From: Paguma larvata
Taxonomy: Eukaryota > Chordata > Mammalia > Carnivora > Viverridae
Reading direction: 5' to 3'
Assembly: GCA_030068075.1 (NCBI GenBank)
Contig: CM057843.1
Coordinates: 37,977,332 to 38,041,331 of the forward strand
Length of the DNA stretch: 64,000 nt
Under the pieces are notes generated by a model, which was not told where the DNA came from, ran no database searches, and worked only from the letters and a program-made list of their open reading frames with translations. How positions within the stretch are numbered: position 1 is the stretch's first letter; every line of letters starts with the position of its first letter. The translations under genes and the position numbers were made by a program. Positions 22,746 to 34,989 of the stretch are shown here, in pieces.

Positions 22746-25700
22746 ATTTATTATACAATTAACATACACTTTGTGTTTGACTACATTTAAATGATCAATG
22801 AATAACAAATTAGGTTGTGTCTTATGGGGTTATTTGAAAGCTAAGGAGGAGAGGTGGCTATAGCAACAATGACTTGCATAGCATCATCACATACAAATAC
22901 CAATGACAAATCTATAGGGACACACACATCTCCACCTCATAGTGGTACTCTTACTGTGAAACTGTGCTGGCAAATTTTTTTGAGATAATTTCATCAAGTT
23001 AAAACTATATTTAATGAACACTTTCTAGATATAAGCATAGGAAATAATTAGGTAAGTTGAAGTGAACTGAAGAGAGGAAAAACAAATCTACAACAAATTT
23101 TTTTTGTGAAAAGAAAATGCTTTCAAAAAGTAAACTTCTATGTAAAAATCTATCTCTAAGTAAAATCTATGTCATTAAGGGTCCTTGTTTTCTGAGAAGG
23201 AAAAGGGAAGTAGAAAAAGGGAGAAATATATATTTCTTGAGATTTCATAGGATTGGAACAGCTGACTCGTTTATAGAAGAACATTTAACTGACACACTTT
23301 TTTGAAGTCAAAATAACTTAAATAAGTGGGCAGAAAAAAAATTCAGCAGACATTTGGTACAAAACATTCCAGAGGCAACTCTATATTGAGTATAAAACCC
23401 GTTTGAATTGTTTCTTCTTAGATCAGTTGTCAACTAGTGCAAACAGATTTTAGCAGCACGACTGTCATTCTGGCTGACCTGAGCAGGGAGCTTGGATGGC
23501 GCTGTCTGCTACAGCCTGGGCAAGAAGCCACTCTGCTGTCCTTATGCCCTTGATTCATAAAGCCAACACTCTGACTGCTGAAAAGCCCACTTACTCCTCT
23601 TTATAAAATCCTCATTACAGCTCCTGATTGGATTCATCCAAATCCCCGATGATTCCTGTTTTGCATTTACCTGATTCTTAAGATCCTTTTCTTAGAAAAA
23701 TGTGCAGCTCCAAACATTAACAAGTAGATGGTGAGAGTTTATATTGTAACTGACTTCTGCTGCTTATAATTCCTTGAGAGACTCCTCATTTTCACACAAA
23801 GCCCTGAGGACAGCTGTTGCAAGTGAACATTTCCCGCTTCCCACATCCCTCTAATTCACAGCCAATCTCCTTTTAAGACATGCAGGATGACCAGAGACAT
23901 CCTACTCCCTGATAATTTCTGCCATGCAACCGCAAGTCCGCAAGGTTCTCTACTCCCTTCCCACTAGAGCGGGCTTAAAAAATAAATATGCAGTAGTGGT
24001 TGACATTTTGAAAACAATAAAAGACAGTAGTTTTTATTTTTCATATCTCAGAATTTTAATTTAAAGGTGTATGAACATCTGAATTTATATTCAGAAAACT
24101 AAGCTACTCTAGGAAAAACTCAAGACTTAATGCTACAGATTGCCAAAACTTACCTTAATCACTTTGTCATTGGAGAGGGGAACTAGGTAGAAAGGGAAGG
24201 CTTTTTCCTTTTTCCTTTATATTTTTTGGCTTGAATTAGAATTTTTATTTGATTTGCATATTTATTATGTAACATATATGAATCTTTAATTTCTAGAATA
24301 TGTCAGCAGGAACCACTGGGCAAGGAAATCATGGCTCATTTTTGTTTGGTTTTCTTCTTTGTATTTCTCTATATTAAAAAAAATCTAATAAATGTTATTT
24401 TTTAAGGCAAAAAAGAAGAAACTCTCCTAAGCAATTTTCTCAACTCTACTGATACCTGGTGATTCTCCCTATAATTCTGCATAATGCCACAAGCTTTTAT
24501 CTTCTCTAACTCCTGGCTCTCCTACTTCAGTCCATCCTATACAGATGGGTATAAGCCATATTCTAAACTGCAAATTCGATAGTACAGCTCCTGCTTATAC
24601 TCCTGACTAGCAACACAGTAAACCTAACACTTATCATCAGAGCATCTAAGCTCCTTGGGATCACCTTCGACATCATTTTCTACTGTTTCTTCGCTGTACC
24701 CCAGGTTTTGGTTATGCTGAAATACCAACAGTGTGCTAAGTTCTTTAACTTTCTGGTACCTCCTCTCTTTTGTCTGTGACTTCTTATTTTTATTGTGACT
24801 TCTTATTCATCCTTCTCTGTGATGTCTTCTGTTCCTCTCTACCTTTTCCCCTTGCACTCAGATGCTTCCCTCCTCTAGTAAGGTACTTTATAAATTACTG
24901 TATTATTTATAAATATACTAAAATTACTGTAAATTTGAGGCTACTTTACTAACACAACAATGGTTGTCAATTAGAATTCCATCCTGTAATTCTCCATAAA
25001 ATTCTTATCTTAGTATTTGCTGAAATCAGTGTCCCAAAGAATACGCAAAAACTTACTTAAGTCTAAATGTAGCCACAAATATACTGATGCTTCTAAACAG
25101 TAAAGTTTGTAAATGGCAGTTAGCAAAAAATATACCACGAGAGGTAGTTTAAAGCCACTCAAATTCATAAATTGGACGACGATTCCCTGAAAGTTGAACA
25201 CAACTTAGAAAATTTTATTAACTAGGATATCAGCTCTTTCAAGATAAAATTCTAAATAAACAAAAATCTTACAATCCATGTAAATGAAAGAATGTACTCT
25301 TCGCCTACTAGTCTTGCTTGCTTTGTAAAGCTTGTTTTTTTTTCTTTTTAACATTTCAGATGGCAAAATTTTTTTAACCTGGTGATTCAAATACCTGGTA
25401 TAGAAAACTGCGTTCTATTCTCTGTGATAACAGCTTAATAGTTAACTTCTTCTACATGTATTAGAGAAATAATTGGTGACTCACAGATACTTCTGAAAGC
25501 TGCCTTGTGCTCATTTCTAGAAAGGAGCAGTGTTAGAAAACTTTACAGGGAAGGATGATATTCGCTTAGTTAGTCCTGGACAACTCTTTGTGCACCCCAA
25601 GGTTAGTATCTGCATAGGGTAAAATAATCTACAGATATTTATGCTTGAGAACGGCAAAGTATTTTAAAATTTCTCTAGTAAAGTAAAAGGAGGACAAGAG

Positions 25701-26512
25701 AAGCTTATACTTCTGTCTTCTACTAAATGCTCAGTGCCCGTCTCAAATAAGAGAGCCAGAATTTTCTTTCTTTTTCAAGAGCCAGAATTTTCTTAGAAAT
25801 CAGTGCAGCTTAGTTAAGAAGTAAATAGGGATGTACCATTAAGGTTGGTAGCTATATTTCCCCAGTTTTATGTAAGCAAGGACTTATATGCTTCTCTTCT
25901 GGAAAGACTGAATTTGCCTAGCACTTTCTAAGTTACAGCATTCTAGGATATAATACGACATCATCCCTGGGGACCAACATATTCCAAAAAAGCTAGGAGA
26001 GAAAAGTTTCTGCTACTACATAAAAGTGAATAATCTTGAAAAATTCATATTAAATTGTCCACAGTTACTGATCTTCCAGATGAGCCATCACCACGTAAGC
26101 ACATGTGATGACTGATGCTGACGTTCGCCCAGAGGACAGAACAAAGAGTAATGTTTTAGAAAAAGCACAAAAAGGCAAGAAGTATCACACTATCATCTGC
26201 ATAACACAAATCATTACACCTGGGAAATAAGAGCTCTTAACTATAATAAGTATTTTATTATCTCTTATCAGTGAGATAAACCTTTTAGGTATTCATCGAG
26301 CAAGTAAGAAAGACAAACATAACTATGATTTCGTATTAGGGACAAAGCCTAGATGATGTTGCATTCTGACAATGACAGACTGCCCAACTATTCTGCAAAA
26401 GCTCCTGGTCTGACTTACTAGTAGCAACTTGGCTGTATAAAAAAATCCCTTTGACATCAATTCTGAACAGCTGCTAAAGAATAATAGCTCCATATTTCTT
26501 TATGACTTTCTC

Positions 26513-26738
26513 TTTTTTTTTTTACTTTTTTATTTTTAAATTTTTATTTATCTATTTATTTTGAGAGAGACAGAGAGAAAGAAGGCGAGCAGGCATGTGT
26601 GGAGGGGGGGGGCAGGAGCAAAGGAAGAGAATCTTAAGCAGGCTCCGTGGGGGCAGGGCTCACTCTCATGACTGGGAGATCATGACCTGAGCTGAAATCA
26701 AGAGTCAGACACTTAACCGACTGAGCCACCCAGGTGCT
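26513..26738 (-). mobile_element. Felid SINE
   Basis: T-run, TTTTTATTTATCTATTTATTT, GA-rich body with a run of nine or more G near 26604, CATGACCTGAGCTGAAATCA, and the head ending CCACCCAGGTGCTC. Confidence 0.92.
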
Positions 26739-27270
26739 CATTGTTATTCCTTTAGGACTTTCTGACTGAGTCTGCTAGTAGTGTCTGAGTTCTTCTTTAG
26801 CACTGTAGGTACCTGGTGACTCTCTGCGATAGGATGGCCAGGATACTGTGGAAATACTGAGCTCACGGACTGGGAGGTTACATTCTTGCCTGCTTGCCTC
26901 TCCGTCAAACTACGGATGATGCTTTCTGATAATATGAATTCTACTGAAATACTCTTCAATTTAATGTTTTTTTTTTTTTTTAACTAATGTTTTTAAAAAG
27001 CACAGATTGAAATCTTTTCAAAGACTTTGTATATGAAAAAACTACTTTTAGAATTTCAACAATACACTTTACAGGTTTTACTTCTGATTTTGTGAGTGTT
27101 TTTACACATTTCTGGGAGCAGAACCGCCCCTTGAGCCTGAGCCTTCCCCCAGGTTCAAGAAGATACCGCATGCACGTTACCCACCCAAAAGACAGTCAAA
27201 GAAGATGAATGGAAAATTCTGTTAAAGCAGAATTTACTTTCATTTCAGTATATGCCAGTAAAAAGGTCAA

Positions 27271-27360
27271 TTTTTTTTTTTTTAATTTTTATTTTTTTTT
27301 ATTATAATAGTTTATTTTCAAATTGGTTTACATATAACACCCAGTGTTCATCCCAACATG
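27271..27360 (-). mobile_element. Very short L1 3' end beside a TANC2 splice donor
   Basis: On plus: T-rich tail, TTATAATAGTTTATTTTCAAA, then TAACACCCAGTGTTCATCCC, the young carnivore L1 3' terminus, truncated to about 60 bp plus tail. GTCAATTTTT occurs at 27266 and 27360 as target duplication. The element is in the same orientation as TANC2 and starts 21 bp after the exon. Three AATAAA hexamers lie on the sense strand (complement at 27311-27316, 27298-27303 and 27288-27293). Confidence 0.92.
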
Positions 27361-27381
27361 TCAATTTTTAAAAACTCTTAC

Positions 27382-27645
27382 CTGCTACCGAATTCGGCCG
27401 TGGCATAAGATACAGAGGAATAGACTGTACTGACTGCGATAAAACGGTTTCCAAGTTCCTCTCGGGGATCTTGTTCAGACTATAGGTGGAAGCCGTCATG
27501 TTTTCATCTACTCGATACAAACAGGAATCCATGCTGGATTTCTGAGACTGCCAAGGTTTTAGGTTTCCTCCAGATCCTAATTCTTTACTGCTTTCTCCAA
27601 CATATTTTGTGCGTTCCACGTTTTCAGAATAGCTTGTCAAGGTAG
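27382..27645 (-). CDS. TANC2: TANC2 internal coding exon (third here)
   Basis: This 264-bp exon has two bases completing an Ala codon, 87 codons, and one base of the next split codon. It begins [19 protein letters not shown] and ends [20 protein letters not shown], with [20 protein letters not shown] between. I recognise these as TANC2, upstream of the ATPase-like domain. The acceptor follows a T-rich tract (ACTCTTTTTTAG|CT) and the donor is GCAG|GTAAGAG. The exon is phase-symmetric (1-1) and divisible by three, so skipping it would keep the frame. A truncated L1 lies in the intron only 21 bp past the exon end. No signal peptide, membrane segment or clear domain is seen; the region is polar and probably disordered. 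Confidence 0.97.
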
Positions 27646-28344
27646 CTAAAAAAGAGTAAAATGAGTTAAAACAAACACCCATAAACCTAGAGATTTATCT
27701 GTTCATTACTATGAAAATCAATGACTAGATAATAAAAGCAGAAGTAGTATTATTCTTAAAAAGTTGATGACCATCTCATCTCCACCATGAAGTTTAAATA
27801 ACTGAAACCAAAATGTAACGATCTCTTACATATTCTCTCTCATGTCTCTCTCATACACTTACTTGAACAACTCTCTTTGAATGGAACTAAACAAAATCAT
27901 ATGTTAATGCTAAAAGATCTACAACTAGGGCCTATGAATGCAAAAAATTTCAGAATTTCATCGAAGAGGGAATTTAAAGAATTTTCATGGATTGCTGGAG
28001 AGCCCCACAGTTCTCAAAAAGATCTTCATACTCTTTTTAATGCCACATTTTCCCTCATTTAAATTTATTTCTTTTCATATGTAATAATAAATTAGAAAAA
28101 AAAAATGGTCCTAAGTGGATGCTAATATAGGAGAAATAATCTGTCCAAATAAGGAAACAGGGCCTTCTTGTACAGCTACCCTCTGTAGCTCTAACCTAGA
28201 TATTCCTTAATGAAATTAAACAAAAACAAAAATCTAGAATTTTATCTAGTCTTACCGTTAATTATAAACAGGACTTATAAACAGAATAAAATCTAGATTA
28301 TAAAAATCTTAGTTATAATTATAAGAGGTCATCCCAGGAGAATT

Positions 28345-28557
28345 TATTTTTTATTTAGTTTTTTAAAAATGTTTATTTATTTTTGAGAGAGAGAGATAGA
28401 GAGCAAGCAGGGGAGGGGAAGAGAGAGAGGGAGACAGAATCCCAAGCAGGCTTCATGCTGTCAGTGTGATGTGGGGCTCAATCTTGCAAACCACAAGATG
28501 GTGACTTGAGCCGAAATCAAGAGCCGAATGCTCAACCAACTGAGCCACCCAGGGGCC
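28345..28557 (-). mobile_element. Felid SINE
   Basis: AAATGTTTATTTATTTTTGAG, a GA-rich body, CTTGAGCCGAAATCAAGAGCC and CCACCCAGGGGCCC. Flanks ATCCCAGGAGAATTT and ATCCCCGGAGAATTT are the target duplication with one mismatch. Confidence 0.94.
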
Positions 28558-28756
28558 CTATCCCCGGAGAATTTTTAATTTAATGTTAGTTGATATTCTC
28601 TTCTTACATCTTCAACATACCTATTATTAAAAGAAGAGACCTAGGTTTTTTAGGTAGTTTCCATCATCCCTCTTAGGTGTTCTCTGCGGAAATTTAAATG
28701 GAGTCCTGGACTTTGTAGTAAAAAAGGTAGAAGATGAGGTAAAAAAAGGTTGCCTT

Positions 28757-29238
28757 CCGTGTACCCCAATGTTCACAGCAGCACTTTCGACAATAGCCAA
28801 ATCATGGAAAGAGACTAAGTGTCCATTAACTGATGAATGGATAAAGAAGATGTGGTATTTATATACAATGGAATATTACGAGGCAATGAGAAAGAATGAA
28901 ATCTGGCCATACGTAGCAACATGGATGGAACTGGAGAGTATTATGCTAAGTGAAATAAGTCAGTCACAGAAAGACAGATACCATATGTTTCCACGCATAG
29001 GTGGATTTTGAGAGACTTGGCAGAAAACCATGGGGGAGGGGAAGAGGGGAAGAGAAAAAAGATACAGAGAGGGGGGGAGACAAAACATAAGAGCCTCTCA
29101 AAGACTAAGAACAAACTGAGGGGTGAGGAGGGTGTGGGAGGGGGGAGAGTGGGTGACGGGCACAGAGGAGGGCACTTGTTGGGATGAGTACTGGGTGTTA
29201 TATGGAAACCAATTTGACAATAAATTATTTTAAAAAAT
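28757..29238 (+). mobile_element. Young 5'-truncated L1: ORF2 C-terminus and 3'UTR
   Basis: It opens inside ORF2; the frame at 28769-29011 (80 codons) gives the L1 ORF2 tail, with AKSWKETKCPLTDEWIKKMW and [17 protein letters not shown], ending in a stop. A G/A-rich 3'UTR and ACTGGGTGTTATATGGAAACC then lead to AATAAATTATTTTAAAAAA. GGTTGCCTT at 28748 and 29239 is the target duplication. It lacks the reverse transcriptase core and is inert. Confidence 0.93.
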
Positions 29239-29949
29239 GGTTGCCTTTCAGCCTTTTTGCTCTTTACAGTGATACGTCTGAGGATTAAGTGCTGCCAAGT
29301 GGTCTCTGTACCCTCACTTATACCGAGAGCCCAGTTCCACGGCAACATCTCCCTGTCAACTCCGTCAGAGAGGGCAGTCATTGTTAGGCTTCTCAAAGAT
29401 GATGATGCTCCTCACTCCTACCTCATCATATACCTTTTAATATATTGTCCCTGTTATCTTTTATATATATTGCTAGACCCAATTTGTTAGAATTTTGTTA
29501 AGGACTTTCATACCTACATTCATGAGAGACGCTGGTCTGTGGTTTACTTTTTATGTAATGTCTTTGTCTGGTTTGGTCTTGAGGGAATGTTGGCTTCATA
29601 AAGGGTTCCCTTTACTTCAACTTCTTGGAGCAGTTTGTGTAGAAATGGTATAATTTCTTCCTTAAATACTTGATAGAATTTACCTGTCAGGGCATCTGGA
29701 CTAAGAGTTACCCTGGTGGGAAAGTGTTAAGTGACAAATTTAATTTATATTTAACAGCTATGAAGCTATTCAAGTTATCTCTTTCTTCTCAAATGAGCTT
29801 TGGTCATTTGTTACTTCAAGGAATTTGTCCATGTCATTTAAACTGTCAAATTTATTGGCATAAAGTAGTTCATGACAGTCCCTTATCCTATAGTCTGTGA
29901 GTCTATAATGATGTCCCTCTCTCATTCCTGATTTTGGCAATTTGTTTCT

Positions 29950-29987
29950 TCTTTTTTTAAAGTTTATTTTAATGTTTTATTTATTTT

Positions 29988-30034
<47 letters not shown>

Positions 30035-30159
30035 CTGAAGCAGGCTCCAGGCTCTGAGCTGGCAGCACAGGGCCCAACATGGGGCTCGAACCCATACACC
30101 GTGAGATCATGACCTGAGCTGAAGTCAGACGCTTAACCGACTGGGCCACCCAGGCGCCC
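29950..30159 (-). mobile_element. Felid SINE with (GA)n
   Basis: AATGTTTTATTTATTTTTGAG, then a pure GA run at about 29995-30030, CAGGCTCCAGGCTCTGAGCTG, and the head ending CCACCCAGGCGCCCC. It is inserted in the old L1. Confidence 0.95.
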
Positions 30160-30493
30160 CTGTATCTTCTTTTTTTCCTGGTTAATATGGCTAGAGGCTT
30201 ATCAAAGTGTTTTTCTCAAAGAACCAGCTTTCAGTTCCATTGATTTTCTCTATTCCTATTTTATTGATTTCTGCTCTTTATTATTTCCTACTTTGTTTAC
30301 TTTGATTTGAATTTCTTTTTTTTTGTTTGTTTAAGAAGTTTAGTTCACTAATTAAATAAATTTCTCTTTTCTAAAATAAGCACCTAATGCTATAAATTTC
30401 CTTCTAGGCACTTCTTTAGCTGCATTCTAAACATTTTGAGGTTTTGTTTTCACTATTATTCAATTAAAAATATTTCTAAATTCCAATGTGATT

Positions 30494-30711
30494 AAAAAAA
30501 AAATTTTCACGTTTTATTATTTATTTTTGAAAGAGAGAAACAGAGCATGAGCAAGGGAGGAGTAGAGAGGGAGGGAGACACAGAATCAGAAGCAGCTCCA
30601 AGCTCTGAGCTGTCAGCACAGAGACCAACGCGGGGCTGGAACCCACAAACCGCAAGATCATGACCTGAGCCAAAGTCGGACGCTTAAGTGACTGAGCCAC
30701 CTAGGTAACCC
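30494..30711 (-). mobile_element. Felid SINE
   Basis: TTTATTATTTATTTTTGAAAG, GA-rich body, CAAGCTCTGAGCTGTCAGC, and the head GACTGAGCCACCTAGGTAACC. Confidence 0.93.
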
Positions 30712-30769
30712 TTTCCTCCCTCCCTCCCTTCCTTCCGTTTCTTCTTTCCTCCTTTCTTTCCTTCTTTTT
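30712..30769 (+). repeat. Polypyrimidine (CCTT)-type low-complexity tract
   Basis: Imperfect CCCTCCCTCC and CTTCCTTCC runs between two SINEs. On the minus strand this is the purine tail region of the downstream SINE. Confidence 0.85.
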
Positions 30770-30980
30770 TTTATGTTTATCCATTCATTTTGAGAGAGAG
30801 AGAGAGTGCAGATGAGTGGGGGGAAGAGACAGAGAGAGAGAAGAGACAGAGAAAGGAAAGAGAGTATCTGTGCTGATAAAATGGAGCCTGATGAGGGGCT
30901 CAATCCCATGAACTGTGAGATCATGACCCAAGCTGAAACCAAGAGTGGGAGACCCAACCAACTGAGTCACCCAGGCTGTC
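30770..30980 (-). mobile_element. Felid SINE
   Basis: TTTTTTATGTTTATCCATTCA, (GA)n, CAATCCCATGAACTGTGAGA and a degraded head GAGTCACCCAGGCTGTCC. Confidence 0.92.
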
Positions 30981-32302
30981 CTCCTGATATTTTTCTATTA
31001 TTGGTTTCCAGTTTAAATACATTGTGGTCAGAGAATACTATAATGGTTTGGGTCCATTTAAATTTACTGAGACTTGTTTTATGAACCAGAATATGGTCTC
31101 TTGGTGAATCTTCTGTGTATACCTAAAAAGAATTTGAACTATGCTATTATTAAGTGGACTGCTGTATAAAAAATAATTAAGTCAAGTTGGTTAATGGAAC
31201 TGTTTAAAGTCATTTACAGGCTAATGGATTTCCTACTTGTTATTTCAACCACTGAGAGATGAGTGAAAATCTCTACATTTGTGAATTTCTTCCACTCTGA
31301 AGCTTTGTCATTTGGTGCATGAATATTTAGGCCTGTTATTTTCTCTTGATGAAATGATCCATTTATCATTATGAAATGATCTTTCTTGATAGGTAATCAC
31401 TATTTGCTCTGAAATCTAGTTTGATATTCTTTGTTCTAGGTGAAGAAGGGAGATGAGGAGCATACATTATGAGCTCCAGGACCAGCAGGAGCAGCAGGGA
31501 CTTAATCTTCAGTTACTAACCCTTTCTAAGTCTTTTTGGGAGACTGACTGGTCACCTCCTTGAAGAATTGGATTTGGATCTCTCCTTTCAGAAAAGAATT
31601 CAGAGTATCACAGTATCATATTCCCAGATGAGAACAGATGCTGAAAGAGAGTATTACTGGGACTATGTGGTGTAAGGGTTGAACTACTGGATTTGCCACT
31701 CTAGGTATACTCACCTGCCTACTGTCTAGCTACCCTGGCTCGAGCAATGGTGTGGACTATTCCCATGGGTTGGAGCTGGGTCCCTGTTATTAACACCCTG
31801 CTTCAGACTGAAGGGTTGGCTATAGTGCCTATTGCTAGTCCTTTGTGATAATCATGAGCACAAGTCAATCAGTATCTTGCGTAATGCTGTATAGACTCTC
31901 TCCTGTGTCCCTGGACTTCCTGATTGTCGCTGAGACATGAGATACAGTAGGGCTACTGGATTCCTGCAATGAAAGAGTGGGGGAAACAATGACCTAATTA
32001 CTAGCAGTAATACCCCCTTGTAATTCCCCCTTCCACAATTTGAAATTGTATGGTCTCTCTGAAAATTTCAGTAGAATCAAGCAATCACCTCTGCCAGCTC
32101 TGTAATTCCTTTTCTTATATCTGTTTCTTCTTTTTTGCCTTACACCCCTTTCATTCACTTGTTTCCTTGGTTTATACTCCCTTAATATAGTGTTAGCACA
32201 TAACCTTTTGTCTCAGGCTCTGAGGAATCTCTGCTAAGGAAGTCTCACTGATGAAAATGTTGTAAACTATGGGCGACATATTCTTAAAGCTAATCCAAAA
32301 GT

Positions 32303-32514
32303 GGCACCTGGGTAGCTCAGTTGGTTAAGAATCAGACTCATGATTTTGGCTCAGGTCATGATCTCACAGTTGCACGAGTTTGAGCCCCTGTGTAGGGCTC
32401 TGTGCTAACAGTGCATAGCCTGCTTGGGATTCTCTCCCTTCTCTCTCTCTCTGCCCTTCCTCTGCACCTACTCTCTCTCTCTCTCTCAAAATAAATAAAG
32501 ACATTAAAAAAAAA
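32303..32514 (+). mobile_element. Felid SINE
   Basis: GCACCTGGGTAGCTCAGTTGG, CAGGTCATGATCTCACAGTTG, CT-rich body and CAAAATAAATAAAGACATTAA tail. Confidence 0.95.
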
Positions 32515-33054
32515 GCCAATGTTCAAATCATGTTAAGTTACATAATTTTTATATATAGTCTAAACCCACTTACTTTAATTAAAAATTAATTTCATATATT
32601 CAGACTTTCAGTCATAAATAGCGCAACAGTTCCTAACCTTTTTGCCACCAAACATAATATTGCACCTTTCCCAATGAGATCGTTATGGATTCCACAGCAT
32701 TATTTTATAATTGTAATTTCTAAGTGTGTTCAGTGATAGCTTATTTATATTATGTGTGTATGTACCTGTGTGTATTCTTTTAAAACAGATGTATGCTTCT
32801 TATCCTAATTTCTGAAAACTGTCTCATTAATTTAAAATATATATAAACTTTTTTTTTCAGTAAAATTTGACTGAAATATAATTTCATTTGGTGTAAAGAT
32901 ATGGTGATTCAGCTGCCTTTATAATTCTTTGCAAGAAGCTTGGAGTTCACATAGCTGTTAGGGTCAGTATGCTGAAAGCCAGAGAATGAAACTCTTGTTT
33001 TCCAGGGAACTTGTCTACATGTAAAATGCCAGTTATTTAACCCCTTACTTCTTA

Positions 33055-33060
<6 letters not shown>

Positions 33061-33093
<33 letters not shown>
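33061..33093 (+). repeat. (TG)n microsatellite
   Basis: About 16 uninterrupted TG units, likely to vary in length between individuals. Confidence 0.95.
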
Positions 33094-33095
<2 letters not shown>

Positions 33096-33642
33096 ACCAG
33101 ATGTTTTTACTATTAAGTCCCAGATTTGGCTAAGATATACCTGTATCTATGTGGTCCCATCCTGGTATATACCACTCTTCTCCAGGTCAACCATGAGCAC
33201 ATGGTTTACAGGTGTGAGAAAGTAGCGATGGTGTTCACTATTTCCAGTATTTCAAATAATTTATAAATAATATGCTTACTGGTAACTAGTTACACCATCC
33301 ATCTTTTGTAAACATAGCTAGAATTCTATCAAGGGTGACATCAGTAGTTATTCTCATTTAAGTAGAAGCTTTGGCAGAGATACATGTTTGATAAATTAAT
33401 AATGAGAAACTACTAAATAATGAATAGAAGGATGCTGAACATTTTTTTCAAATGTTTTGTTGAGATCTATCAACCAGAATTATGAAAGTCCTCATCGGTT
33501 GTGAAAAGATTGGAGATACTGTGAGTTAACTTGAAGCATTAAGGTGGTATTGTTCGGTAGCCTATGGACCCTACTTTATTATTTAAATGCTAAATTTTAT
33601 AATGAGGGAGGGCTTTTATGGTCAAGGTTTTTAAAAGCAAAG

Positions 33643-33873
33643 ACAAGGGGTGCCTGGGTGGTTCCTTTCGTTAAGCAACCTTAAGCAACCGACTTCAGCT
33701 CAGGTCATGATCTCATGGTTGGTGAGTTCAAGCCCCGTGTTGGGCTCTGTGCTGACAAGCTCGGCCTGCTTCAGATTCTGTGTCTCCCCTCCCTCTCTTT
33801 CTGCCCCTCCCTTGCTCATGCTGTATGTCTGTCTCTCTCTCAAAAATAAATAAAGTAAAAAAAAAAAAAAAAA
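33643..33873 (+). mobile_element. Young felid SINE
   Basis: GGGGTGCCTGGGTGGTTCC head, GCTCAGGTCATGATCTCATGG, CTCAAAAATAAATAAAGT and a clean A-run. AAAAGCAAAGACAAG on both sides is a perfect 15-bp target duplication. A short internal duplication, TTAAGCAACC, is present twice in the head. Confidence 0.96.
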
Positions 33874-33949
33874 GCAAAGACAAGCAAAACATCCAGTTTT
33901 CCCAGTGTGAGAAGAAAACTGATGTTATTCTGTGTGACTACTGTACCAT

Positions 33950-34085
33950 TTGCATAACCTACTACACAGTTCATCTCTTTTTCAACTATGAAACCCTGGG
34001 TATTTCTTGCCTTTTTTCAATAGATAGAAATGTATCTAGTCCCTGGCACAAAGTATATGCTCAATAAATATTTGTCGAAAGGATG
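33950..34085 (+). repeat. L2 3' end
   Basis: CTAGTCCCTGGCACAAAGTA and TGCTCAATAAATATTTGTCG, then GATGAATAAAT, is the L2 terminal block. Confidence 0.6.
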
Positions 34086-34989
34086 AATAAATTGTCTAGA
34101 ATGCATAATGGTCTAGAATTATTGGGGCACAGAAAGTAAAAATAGACAAAACTCACACAAAATACTAGAAGTAAAAGTCTCTGGGTAACTGTTCCCATTT
34201 AGGAATTTTGTACATTTTTGCTTCACTGATGCTTTTCATGAACTTGGTGACTTCTGGTTAATTTCATTCACTTACCTATCTAATAAATTTTTACTGAGCA
34301 ACTAATATGTATAGAATATGAGAAGAAGGTAGGTCCTAAGTCCTTAATTGTAGAACAGGCCAGTTCTAGGCAAAAGAGGCCATACACAGAAAAGTAAAGA
34401 GTCAAAATATGAAATCTATTTTTAATAACAATAGGCTAATGTCTGCCTATTATTCAACTTTTGGATGATCCTATTTTACTCAACCATTCCTCTACGGTGA
34501 GACTTTATGTGATTTAAGGTCATCAAGGTGACTGAAGCATCAGAGAATGCAGGAATATTTTCATGCATGTGACTACTAAAGTTTCAAAAGCCCAAAGCCT
34601 ATGCATGCGGTGTTTGGGCCAGATAAGCTGGCCTGCATGAATTAAGCACTCCTACGTGCAAAGTTTCTATGAATGGAGCTGGAAAGAAAGACACGGTTCC
34701 TCAATGAGAACTATACATATTTGTTTCCCTTATCTATCATTTATTTCTAATAATGACCAAATGGAATAAAGGATAGGGAGAGAGTATTGAGTCTCAAGTA
34801 ACTAAAGAGATTTTTCCAAGACCTTCTCCATTTTCCTTCTTCGATAGAGGAAAAAATCACCACCTCAATATGAAAAACGGCATATGTGACATGTCTGTTT
34901 ATGTTGCCACATAGGCCAGAAAGAGATAGTGTGAGGAAGAAGGAATCAAGTGCTTATAAACAGGCTTATTGTGAATAAAATTAACGCCA

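Larger units (their letters stand above)
17962..27381 (-). other. TANC2: TANC2 intron between exons 27382-27645 and 17836-17961
   Basis: A 9.4-kb intron with GTAAGAG donor and CTTGTCAG acceptor. Separately listed contents are a 130-bp tandem duplication, a hAT element inside a MIR, two L2 3' ends, one SINE and one short L1. 17962-19380, 20536-22150, 22746-24430, 24960-26512 and 26739-27265 hold no element I recognise. 24430-24960 has the feel of a degraded L2 body on the plus strand. Confidence 0.85.
29420..31445 (-). mobile_element. Old L1 ORF2 body, antisense, host for three SINEs
   Basis: Between the SINEs the plus strand reads as the complement of L1 ORF2: TGGTCTGTGGTTTACTTTTTA, GGTCTTGAGGGAATGTTGGC, GTAGTTCATGACAGTCCC, AAAGAACCAGCTTTCAGTTCC and AACCAGAATATGGTCTCTTGG. 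Frames are destroyed. The same element continues across the insertions. Confidence 0.82.

Noticed and set aside
28941..29396. 151-codon minus-strand frame
   Set aside because: It is the reverse strand of the L1 3'UTR and flank; pyrimidine-rich artefact with no known family.
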